Of a DNA stretch of 5,645 bases, positions 1 through 5,626 are shown one piece after another. Within the stretch, counting starts at the first letter, position 1, and each line of letters opens with the position of its first letter. Position numbers and translations under genes: made by a program. A model generated the notes under the pieces. It ran no database searches, was not told where the DNA came from, and saw only the letters and a program-made list of their open reading frames with translations. The stretch lies in assembly GCA_026419655.1 (NCBI GenBank), contig JANZZA010000313.1:1-5645 (forward strand), in the 5' to 3' direction. This DNA comes from Armatimonadota bacterium. GTDB lineage: Bacteria > Armatimonadota > Zipacnadia > Zipacnadales > FEN-943.

Positions 1-52
1 CCAAGCTCCATAGCCAGACACCCCTCCAGCCTTGTCCGCGGAAAACGCTATG

Positions 53-88
53 AAAAAGGTTGTGCCCCAGCCCCCCTTCCCAAACTTT
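53..88. repeat. 36-nt direct repeat, copy A
   Basis: Matches copy B at 386-421 in 31 of 36 bases without gaps; the last-half core CCCCCTTCCCAAACT is identical in both. The copies lie 333 bp apart in the same orientation. Copy A lacks the palindromic left half that copy B has (377-394), so it looks like a partial or decayed copy. The pattern resembles dispersed intergenic palindromic repeats found in many GC-rich bacterial genomes (general knowledge, not checked here). Confidence 0.7.
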
Positions 89-104
89 TCCCCTGTCGGC
101 GGGC

Positions 105-203
105 CGGATTTTCGGACGCGGGGAGACACTAGCACCGCATCACTCGACCCACCAGTGCCCGCGCGGGTAGACACAGAGATCTTGCGACGCGCCCGAAAAT
201 CCG
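105..203. repeat. 11-nt inverted repeat, widely spaced
   Basis: CGGATTTTCGG (105-115) and CCGAAAATCCG (193-203) are exact reverse complements with 77 bases between. A related direct pair, GCGGGGAGACAC (118-129) and GCGGGTAGACAC-like sequence (163-174), lies within the interval. It may be the flank of a decayed repeat element; no open reading frame lies between the arms. Confidence 0.55.
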
Positions 204-312
204 TCCCACCCATAAACACCGTCACCGCAGCCAGCACCAACACCTCCCTCCCCCTCCAAGCCCGGTGGCCGCGCATCCCCGCCAGGGAGCACGAGCATTT
301 ACGGGGAGGGGG

Positions 313-358
313 TGCAGGGGGAACCCCGCTTTTTGCCCAAAGGGGGGTTCCCCCTGCA
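313..358. repeat. Long hairpin with 15-bp perfect stem
   Basis: The arm TGCAGGGGGAACCCC (313-327) and its exact reverse complement (344-358) are separated by 16 bases. After one G-G mismatch four more pairs form inside (329-332 with 339-342), leaving a six-base loop. There is no T-run after it on either strand, so it is not a standard intrinsic terminator, though such a stem downstream of a stop could still stabilise or end the minus-strand transcript. It looks like part of the same repeat unit as 377-421. Confidence 0.85.
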
Positions 359-376
359 GGGTGGATTTCTGGAGGA

Positions 377-394
377 AACCCTTTTAAAAGGGTT
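377..394. repeat. 18-bp perfect palindrome
   Basis: AACCCTTTTAAAAGGGTT is fully self-complementary. Weaker pairing can continue outward between GGAGG (371-375) and the CCCC that follows (396-400) with mismatches. It is 18 bp to the right of the long hairpin and fused to direct-repeat copy B. Confidence 0.85.
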
Positions 395-421
395 GTCCCC
401 CGGACCCCCTTCCCAAACTCT
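386..421. repeat. 36-nt direct repeat, copy B
   Basis: Second copy of the repeat at 53-88. Here the repeat overlaps the right half of an 18-bp perfect palindrome (377-394) and follows the long hairpin at 313-358, so it may be the more complete form of the element. Confidence 0.7.
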
Positions 422-506
422 TTACACTGCCAGTGTGGGCTAAGGTCCACTAGCACCCTGGTTCCGCGCAGGCGGCGACGCCACCGGCTCCAAGCCGACA
501 AGCCAG

Positions 507-2471
507 CTACTCAACCACAAGCACGCCATGAATGTGAAGCGACGGCACCTCAGCCTCTACCACGCCCCTTTTCCACGTCCACCTCACCTTGCCACCGTCC
601 GGCTGCCAGCGAATCTTCTGGGGCCTGTAGGGCAGGCTAAGACGCACCTTTATCGGGCCAACGGTCGGAATGAAATCGGGCGCGAGGAATCGGTCGGCAC
701 GTTGAGCCTCCGCCAAGTTCAGCAAATGCACGCACAGTCGTCCATCGGCGGCTCGCCGCAGTGCCACATCCACACACGCCGGCCCGTCCACCTCAACCCT
801 TGGCTCCGGAAATAGGCTCGCCACGATGTCCCCAATGAAGTGCCGCAGCCCCGGATGATGGGTGCGGAAATGAGCCAGCGCCACGGGCCCATAGACGGCG
901 GCTATCCGCCCCCGGCCCAGGCGCGTAACCGTCGCCGCCGGCTCAGATTCCTTGCGCGTGTCTCGCGTCTGCCAGCGGTGCGCAATCACTTTGGCCTCCA
1001 CCGGCCGGATCTTCTGCCACACGCCGTTGCAGTTCACCAGCCCGCCTGACGCTTCAAGCTCCGCCGTCACCTGTTCGGGCTCGCCCTCAAACTCCACGCC
1101 CAGCACGTCCTCAAAGAGCCTCGCGCACCGCTGGCCCAGGAGCAACAACTTCCCGCCCCCTTGCACGTAGCCAAGGAGCGCCTCGCGGAAGCCCGCCGGC
1201 AGCTTGTGTGCGTCCGCAATCACAACCAGTGGATATTCGGCCAGCCTCGGCTCAAGATTCCACTCAGCCAGAATGTCCACCGAGTAGTGAAGCTCCAGTA
1301 GGGCATGAAGCGCACCCTCAAGCTCGTCCAGGCAGCCGGAGTACGTGAAAACCGCATCCGAGCGATCAAACTGCGACTCAGCGGAGAGTAGCAGCGCCAC
1401 CTGAGGCACCGAGACGCTCCCCTGGCACCACTTCTGGCGTGCCCTGCAGAAATCCGCCACCTGCCCGGCGGTCTCGATAATCTGGTCAACGATATAGCCC
1501 GACCGCGTGGGGTTGTAATAAATCTGAAAGCCGCCGCCCTGCATGAGCACCACCGCTGCTTCTTGCTGAAGCGCGACGGCAGGCTTCAAAGAAGACCCAA
1601 GTTCCTGGCCCCAGTTGAAGCCCCAGGCCATCAGGTCCCACGGCAGGCCAACCTGCGCCATGTACCGGGCATCGCACCGCGCCCGGTCCACGGAGGCCAT
1701 CGGCGAATAGTCGCCGGAAATAAAATCCACCGGCGCCTCCGGCCGCTTAGGCGCCATGGTGGTGTAAAACCAGTTGCTGGCGCACTGAAAACCCGGCCGA
1801 AACTCATGCAGCGCCGTCACCCACTTGGCCACGTACCGCTCAAAAGCCCGCCGGTGAAAGTTTTTCCACTCCAGCCAGCGCGGGTCGGAGCGGTCTTTAG
1901 GCGCATCCTCGTATCCGGTCTCGGCCCTCCATGCCTCCAGCGCAGCAGCAGAATAATCAAGCTGCACCGCCCAGCAGTCGCCGTCCACCCACACCCCATC
2001 CAGGTCATAGGCCTCGGCCACTTCCTTGAGCTGAGGAATCATAAGCTCGTCCGCGTAGGCGCCAAAGACGCTGGTATTATTGGGGTCAGGATTGCCCTCC
2101 GCGTCCACTCGCGCCCATTCAGGCCGGTTGCGGCAGGCCACCGTGTCCCACACACCGGAGTAGTGTATGAATAGCCCCACGCCGTACTCGCGGGTCACCT
2201 CGCGCCAGATGGCCAGCGAATCCTGGACGATTCCAGGCGAGGCCCACCCGACTTTCGTCGGATAGCCCGTCCAGCCGGCATGGCCCTTACAGTCATATTG
2301 CACATAGTCCGGCCGCACTCGCTTGAGCAGCTTCGCAATATTTCCCTCGGTTATGTCCGCGCCGAGGGACGTATCGGTCTCCTGCGGGTGTAGGTCAAAG
2401 TGCAATCCGAAAAAGGCGTCACTGCGGGGTAGAATCGTGCCCTTGGCTTTCGTAGAACTTCGCTTCGTCAT
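507..2471 (-). CDS. Glycoside-hydrolase-like protein: TIM barrel plus beta-galactosidase-trimerisation-like domain
   Basis: A 654-residue protein that looks like a cytoplasmic glycosidase of the alpha-L-fucosidase/GHL6/GH42-like superfamily; the substrate cannot be told from sequence. Residues about 18-350 read as a TIM barrel: FFGLHFDLHP (20-29), PDYVQYDCKGH (54-64), GLFIHYSGVWD (99-109), DGVWVDGDCW (158-167) and a later barrel strand at DLMAWGFNWG (279-288). Asp163 or Asp165 at the end of the DGVWVDGD strand is a candidate catalytic acid (inference). Residues about 355-450 resemble the flavodoxin/glutaminase-like trimerisation domain of GH42 enzymes, with PLVVIADAHKLP (414-425) and a GGGKLLLLG turn (438-446). 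Residues about 555-654 resemble a C-terminal beta-sandwich, including CVHLLNLAEA (580-589). No signal peptide or membrane segment is seen. The start is supported by GAGGT eight bases upstream (2480-2484); the stop is TAG. It lies downstream of a sugar oxidoreductase, which fits carbohydrate catabolism. Family-level call is fairly sure, activity is not. Confidence 0.8.
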   Translation of the reverse strand: MTKRSSTKAKGTILPRSDAFFGLHFDLHPQETDTSLGADITEGNIAKLLKRVRPDYVQYDCKGHAGWTGYPTKVGWASPGIVQDSLAIWREVTREYGVGLFIHYSGVWDTVACRNRPEWARVDAEGNPDPNNTSVFGAYADELMIPQLKEVAEAYDLDGVWVDGDCWAVQLDYSAAALEAWRAETGYEDAPKDRSDPRWLEWKNFHRRAFERYVAKWVTALHEFRPGFQCASNWFYTTMAPKRPEAPVDFISGDYSPMASVDRARCDARYMAQVGLPWDLMAWGFNWGQELGSSLKPAVALQQEAAVVLMQGGGFQIYYNPTRSGYIVDQIIETAGQVADFCRARQKWCQGSVSVPQVALLLSAESQFDRSDAVFTYSGCLDELEGALHALLELHYSVDILAEWNLEPRLAEYPLVVIADAHKLPAGFREALLGYVQGGGKLLLLGQRCARLFEDVLGVEFEGEPEQVTAELEASGGLVNCNGVWQKIRPVEAKVIAHRWQTRDTRKESEPAATVTRLGRGRIAAVYGPVALAHFRTHHPGLRHFIGDIVASLFPEPRVEVDGPACVDVALRRAADGRLCVHLLNLAEAQRADRFLAPDFIPTVGPIKVRLSLPYRPQKIRWQPDGGKVRWTWKRGVVEAEVPSLHIHGVLVVE

Positions 2472-2479
2472 CTTCTATT

Positions 2480-2484
2480 ACCTC
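2480..2484 (-). promoter_or_regulatory. Ribosome binding site of the glycosidase-like gene
   Basis: GAGGT on the minus strand, eight bases before the ATG at 2471. It supports separate translation initiation of this gene, with no translational coupling to the oxidoreductase 239 bp upstream. Confidence 0.65.
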
Positions 2485-2682
2485 GCACATGAAGCAATCC
2501 CCAAAGCCCATGGGTGTACAACCCGGTCCGCCTTTAGCGACGGTTTACCGCTGCTTCGCGGGCCTGGGATATTTAGTCTCCCCAGCACCCTCTCAGTCGT
2601 CCGTGCTGCGAGATTGGCAGGCCTTCTCCTGATTTCTTTACAACCCTGCTTCGCCGCGCCCCAGAAAGTCTGCCCCTCACCG

Positions 2683-2700
2683 AGCCGTCCAGCTACGGCT
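2683..2700 (-). other. Small hairpin just after the oxidoreductase stop
   Basis: AGCCGT (2683-2688) and ACGGCT (2695-2700) form a perfect six-pair stem with a six-base loop, starting ten bases past the TAG stop. On the transcribed minus strand the stem is followed by CGGTGAGGGG with no U-run, so it does not meet the form of an intrinsic terminator. It might be a 3'-end stabilising stem or chance. Confidence 0.3.
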
Positions 2701-2710
2701 GCAGGCTGAC

Positions 2711-3700
2711 CTACACCCCCAGCTCCTTCAGCGGCACAGCGCGGCCTTCTTTGGCCGAGATGAAGGCCGCCTGGATGATGCCAATGGCCGTGCGACACTG
2801 CTCAGGCTTGACGATAAGCTCAGCGCCCTCCAGCAGGTGGTCGCGAATGTTCTCGTAGTACGAGTTCCAGCTAGTCTTCACTGGGTCCAGCGTCATCTCC
2901 ACGGTGCTTCCGTTGATTTTTGTTCGCACGACCGCCTTGGTCTCGTCGCCGAGGGTCTGCTTGGTGAGGGCACCCTTTTCGCCGCGCACAAACCATCGCG
3001 GTGCTGCTATCCATGAGATGTTGCCCACGTCAACGTGCGCGTCGCAGCCGTTGGCGAAATGTATGTTCACCAGCGCCTGGGTCTCTACGTCCACATCCCA
3101 GACGCGGTGCTGCATATTCGCGTACACGCGGACGGGTTTTGCCGGCACCATCTGGACGATCTGGTCAACGAGATGGGCGCCCCAGTCGTAAAGCATTCCG
3201 CCGCCATGCTTTTTGTGGGCGCGCCAGCCCCCCGGCCGCCCATACCCGCCGACCGCGCTCTGAATGTCGAAGACTTCTCCGAGCAGCCCTGACTCAATCG
3301 CGGTCTTCACTGTCACGTAGTCGCTATCCCAGCGCCGGTTCTGAAAGACGCTGAGCATTTTCTTGTTGCGCCGGGCAGCCTTTATCATCGCATCCGCTTC
3401 GGCCACACTCAGGCACATAGCCTTTTCGCAAACCACATGCCTGCCCGCGTCCAGGGCCTCGACAGTTAGCGCAGCGTGGGTGTCGTGGGGCGTGACTATC
3501 ACCACCAGGTCCACGTCGCTGTCCTCAAGCATTTTCGCCTGCGACGGATACACTGGCACGCCTTCCTTCTGCGCGGCCCGCTCACGCGCTTCCTTGCTGA
3601 CGTCAGCCACTGCCGCGACCTGCAAGCCCGCAGTGTTCTTGATAAGCTCGCAGTGATATGCACCCATCCCGTAGCCGACTATTCCGCATTTGATGCTCAT
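2711..3700 (-). CDS. Gfo/Idh/MocA family NAD(P)-dependent oxidoreductase
   Basis: A 329-residue dehydrogenase of the glucose-fructose oxidoreductase / inositol dehydrogenase / MocA family, soluble, acting on a sugar, cyclitol or derivative that is not identifiable here. The N-terminal Rossmann domain (about 1-120) opens with CGIVGYGMGAYH (5-16, a GxGxxA-type dinucleotide loop) and a strand ending VADVS (31-35). The motif usually written EKP is EKA here (92-94), with Lys93 in the expected catalytic position. The C-terminal alpha/beta domain has FQNRRWDSDYVTVK (119-132), the GGGMLYDWGAHLVDQ signature (166-180, with Asp172 and His176 as family catalytic residues) and the typical ending AAFISAKEGRAVPL (311-324). 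Length is normal. An in-frame ATG 48 bases upstream (3748) exists, but the family start MSIKCGIVG and a GGGAGG site ten bases before it favour 3700. Stop is TAG. The glycosidase-like gene follows 239 bp later on the same strand, suggesting a joint catabolic role. Confidence 0.92.
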   Translation of the reverse strand: MSIKCGIVGYGMGAYHCELIKNTAGLQVAAVADVSKEARERAAQKEGVPVYPSQAKMLEDSDVDLVVIVTPHDTHAALTVEALDAGRHVVCEKAMCLSVAEADAMIKAARRNKKMLSVFQNRRWDSDYVTVKTAIESGLLGEVFDIQSAVGGYGRPGGWRAHKKHGGGMLYDWGAHLVDQIVQMVPAKPVRVYANMQHRVWDVDVETQALVNIHFANGCDAHVDVGNISWIAAPRWFVRGEKGALTKQTLGDETKAVVRTKINGSTVEMTLDPVKTSWNSYYENIRDHLLEGAELIVKPEQCRTAIGIIQAAFISAKEGRAVPLKELGV

Positions 3701-3710
3701 TGCAAACAAA

Positions 3711-3716
3711 CCTCCC
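3711..3716 (-). promoter_or_regulatory. Ribosome binding site that fixes the oxidoreductase start
   Basis: On the minus strand GGGAGG sits ten bases before the ATG at 3700. It chooses this start over the in-frame ATG at 3748, whose extra 16 residues (with QQELGG) do not match the usual beginning of the family, where the nucleotide-binding strand starts within the first few residues. Confidence 0.75.
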
Positions 3717-4286
3717 AGTTCCTGTTGCCCTCCATGCATGACCTGCACGCTGGGCCGCAGCCACGCTCACGCGCGGCGGCTGTGTATTCGAGCGTCGCCG
3801 GACAACACCTTCTCACAGCAACAGCCGCAGAACGCTTTGGTGCCTTCTCTGCGCCGCTGTGCCATCTCACGCTAAACCAAAAGCCGTGTGCAGTCCAAGC
3901 AATGCAAAAAGTGTGGGTCGAAAGCTCGGGCGTAGCCTATTCTAAAAGGGGGAGCGTTGCAAAAGTCGTTTTCCTGGCCACCAGAAGCGACCCAAGACCC
4001 AAGGTTGGCCGCACGGCATTGTGCATCTGCCTCACTCTGAACGGGCCAACACGAGCTTTTCCAGCGGTCTCAACAAGGGGTTCTCAAAAGACAGACAGCA
4101 TCATCGAGAGTTTCCAGACCAGCGCACGCCTGGCCTGAAACAGAATCCCGAGGAAACCAGCCCGCCACCTGAACACCAGGCTGTTCCGTCTTTCTTCGCC
4201 GGACGTGGCAACATCGGGGGAAGTAGTTATCGCTTCTCGCAGCTTCGCCTACATGTGCGCGGTAGACCCGCAGCCAGCCGGTAGCC

Positions 4287-4371
4287 CCTACAAGTCACCT
4301 CTCCCTTAGTAGAACCGCACCTCAGGTGAGGATACCCCCGCTAACCAGCCATTGCCTCCTGCAAGTCACCT
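4287..4371. repeat. 14-nt direct repeat with an inverted copy of its core, downstream of dnaN
   Basis: CCTACAAGTCACCT (4287-4300) and CCTGCAAGTCACCT (4358-4371) match at 13 of 14 bases, 71 bp apart. Between them AGGTGA (4324-4329) is the reverse complement of the shared TCACCT end. In a transcript running past dnaN the middle element could pair with the first-transcribed copy (seven base pairs, 4366-4372 with 4323-4329) or with the second (six base pairs, 4324-4329 with 4295-4300), but not both. The repeats are seen directly; any regulatory role is inference. Short repeats of this size can also arise by chance. Confidence 0.5.
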
Positions 4372-4381
4372 GTTCATCCCT

Positions 4382-5521
4382 TTATCGGCCGGCCAGGATC
4401 TGCATTGGCATCAGTACATACAGGTAGTCCTCGTCACCCTCGGGGCGTAGCGTAGCGGCCTGAAGCGGCCCCGAGAGCTCCATCCGCAGGCGCTCGGTCT
4501 CCATAGGCTCTAGCACATCCAGCAAGTACCGCGCGTTGAAGGCTATCTCAATGGCTTCTCCCTCTAGCTCCGCCTCCAGCTCCTCTTCAGCACGACCCAC
4601 GTCTGGATGCTCAGCAGTCACGGTCATGACTTCCCCGGCCACTCGGAAGACCGCCCGGTTCGCGTCCTCTCGTGCCACCACTAGCACCCGTCGCAAGGCC
4701 TGCTGTAGCTCCGCCACCCGCACCAGTACTACCTTGTCATGACCAGACGGCAGAACCTTCTCGTAGTTAGGGAACCTTCCCTCAATGAGCCGCGATGCTA
4801 TCTTTATGTTCCCAAAGCCAAACTCAACAAGGTTTTCGGTGAGGGCAAGGCGAACTGGCTCTTCCGAGTCGGCGTCAAGCAGGCGGTGGACTTCGTGGAG
4901 ACAGCGCGCCGCCACAATCGCCTGCCGCGGCTCGCTGATGTCGAGGGGACCCACTCCCGGAGTGTCTGCGGTCACTCGCCGCAGCGCCAATCGGTAGGTG
5001 TCGGTGGCAACCACATCCAGCTTGCCCGGCCCCATAGCAAAATTGACACCCGTGAGAATGACACGACTCTCGTCCCTCGACACAGCAAATATCGTTTCGG
5101 TGATCACCCGGTGAAGCACTCGCTGAGGTATCTCAAGGATCGTCGCGCCATCAAGAGGCGGGAGCATCTCAAAGTCCTCTGCTGGCAGCCCGCGGATCTC
5201 ATAGTGGGAGCGTCCGCACGCCACCTTCAGGCTGTCCTGTTCCGTCGCAGTCAACTCCACCTCCTGAGACGGAAGCACCCCGGTTACTTCCACAAGCAGT
5301 CGGGCTGGCACGGTAACCTTTCCTTCCCCCTCGACTGCTGCCGGTACCTGCGCATCCAGGTGCAAGAACTCCAGGTCGCTGGCTACCATCCTCAGACCAT
5401 TACCAGCCGCCTCCAGCAACACATTGCTCTGCACAGGTTGCGTGCTACGTCCACTTACCCCTCGGGCCACAATCTGGGCATAGCGGTGCAGATCATCTTG
5501 CGCAAGCCGTACCGAAAGCAT
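4382..5521 (-). CDS. dnaN: DNA polymerase III beta subunit (sliding clamp)
   Basis: A 379-residue beta clamp. As a dimeric ring around DNA it tethers DNA polymerase III and serves as a docking platform for replication and repair proteins. Three clamp domains can be followed: domain 1 (about 1-125) ending in GLPAEDFEMLP (111-121); domain 2 (about 128-255) with AVSRDESRVILTGVNF (146-161), VATDTYRLAL (171-180, Asp174 and Arg177) and SRLIEGRFPNYEKVLPS (243-259); domain 3 (about 260-379) with FNARYLLDVL (328-337) and the terminal YLYVLMPMQI (366-375), equivalent to the YVVMPMRL end of the E. coli protein that lines the partner-binding cleft. Four residues (LAGR) extend past that motif. Slightly longer than the 366-residue E. 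coli clamp. A strong AAGGGAGGG site (5528-5536) precedes the ATG by seven bases from its GGAGG core; stop is TAA. The next gene is not recF and is 681 bp away, so dnaN is not in the classic dnaA-dnaN-recF order on its downstream side. Confidence 0.97.
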   Translation of the reverse strand: MLSVRLAQDDLHRYAQIVARGVSGRSTQPVQSNVLLEAAGNGLRMVASDLEFLHLDAQVPAAVEGEGKVTVPARLLVEVTGVLPSQEVELTATEQDSLKVACGRSHYEIRGLPAEDFEMLPPLDGATILEIPQRVLHRVITETIFAVSRDESRVILTGVNFAMGPGKLDVVATDTYRLALRRVTADTPGVGPLDISEPRQAIVAARCLHEVHRLLDADSEEPVRLALTENLVEFGFGNIKIASRLIEGRFPNYEKVLPSGHDKVVLVRVAELQQALRRVLVVAREDANRAVFRVAGEVMTVTAEHPDVGRAEEELEAELEGEAIEIAFNARYLLDVLEPMETERLRMELSGPLQAATLRPEGDEDYLYVLMPMQILAGR

Positions 5522-5527
5522 GAGACG

Positions 5528-5536
5528 CCCTCCCTT
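5528..5536 (-). promoter_or_regulatory. dnaN ribosome binding site
   Basis: The minus strand reads AAGGGAGGG, a near-ideal Shine-Dalgarno sequence. The GGAGG core (5529-5533) is separated from the dnaN ATG by seven bases, supporting the start at 5521. Confidence 0.8.
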
Positions 5537-5620
5537 CTTCCCAGCAGCGAGCCCTTCGCCTTGGGTGTGGTGTTCCTGTCTTCCACCAGGTTTCTAGAGA
5601 CTGCTAAGTTCAACTACAGA

Positions 5621-5626
5621 ATCATA
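5621..5626 (-). promoter_or_regulatory. Possible -10 box for dnaN
   Basis: The minus strand reads TATGAT, one base from the TATAAT consensus, inside an unusually AT-rich patch (about 5608-5640). The matching -35 element would lie at or past the window edge, so it cannot be checked. Transcription from here would give a leader of roughly 90 bases before the dnaN ATG. Based only on one hexamer and local base composition. Confidence 0.3.

Larger units (their letters stand above)
1..506. other. Repeat-rich noncoding region downstream of the glycosidase-like gene
   Basis: This stretch holds several overlapping symmetric elements (listed separately) and strongly biased C-runs and G-runs, for example a pyrimidine tract at 243-257 and G-runs at 303-321. 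The plus-strand frame across it (32-640) runs into the opposite strand of the glycosidase-like gene, has a proline- and arginine-rich translation typical of a GC-rich shadow, and owes its one internal similarity to the DNA repeat. I therefore call no gene here. It follows the glycosidase-like gene's stop and may act as the 3' boundary of that transcript. Confidence 0.6.
2472..2710. other. 239-bp gap between oxidoreductase and glycosidase-like gene
   Basis: No gene is recognised; frames crossing it are extensions of shadows of the two flanking genes. It contains the ribosome binding site for the downstream gene, a short AT-rich spot near 2568-2576 and small symmetric sequences (CCCATGGG at 2507-2514; GGGT/ACCC at 2512-2524). 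None is strong enough to call a promoter or operator. The gap is long for an operon, so the downstream gene may have its own promoter. Confidence 0.45.
3701..4381. other. 681-bp intergenic region with no gene recognised
   Basis: Between the dnaN stop and the oxidoreductase start I found no minus-strand reading frame of useful length. The plus-strand frames crossing it (one ending at 4138, one at 4021-4284) lack a Shine-Dalgarno site and a recognisable protein pattern. No tRNA T-loop, no DnaA box, and no hairpin followed by a T-run (intrinsic terminator) was seen. It must hold the oxidoreductase promoter if that gene is not read through from dnaN, but I see no convincing -35/-10 pair. The part next to dnaN (4287-4372) contains a direct repeat with inverted hexamers, listed separately. 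The rest could be degraded coding sequence or an unrecognised RNA. Confidence 0.5.

Noticed and set aside
1..460. CRISPR array
   Set aside because: There are only two diverged repeat copies with a 297-bp interval and no regular spacer pattern, and no cas gene is present.
32..640. 202-residue plus-strand reading frame
   Set aside because: It runs antisense into the 3' end of the glycosidase-like gene, has Pro/Arg/Ser-rich composition, no Shine-Dalgarno site, and its internal similarity (KKVVPQPPFPNF versus KRVVPRTPFPNS) is only the translation of the DNA repeat, whose copies happen to be 333 bp apart and so in the same frame.
1563..2174. 203-residue plus-strand reading frame
   Set aside because: Fully antisense to the well-supported glycosidase-like gene and without a recognisable protein pattern; a GC-rich shadow.
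2683..2700. Intrinsic terminator for the oxidoreductase
   Set aside because: The stem is only six base pairs and no U-run follows it on the transcribed strand, so it is recorded only as a small hairpin.
2478..2798. 106-residue minus-strand frame between the two catabolic genes
   Set aside because: It overlaps the 3' end of the oxidoreductase in another frame, lacks a ribosome binding site at its start and has a shadow-like composition.
3701..3748. N-terminal extension of the oxidoreductase from the ATG at 3748
   Set aside because: The 16 extra residues lack family similarity and the strong GGGAGG site is placed for the ATG at 3700.
3476..4138. 220-residue plus-strand reading frame reaching into the dnaN-oxidoreductase gap
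   Set aside because: Its first third is antisense to the oxidoreductase, there is no ribosome binding site, and the part inside the gap shows no domain or periodicity typical of a protein.
4021..4284. 87-residue plus-strand frame starting with GTG inside the gap
   Set aside because: No Shine-Dalgarno sequence before the GTG, no recognisable motif, and opposite in strand to every real gene in the window.
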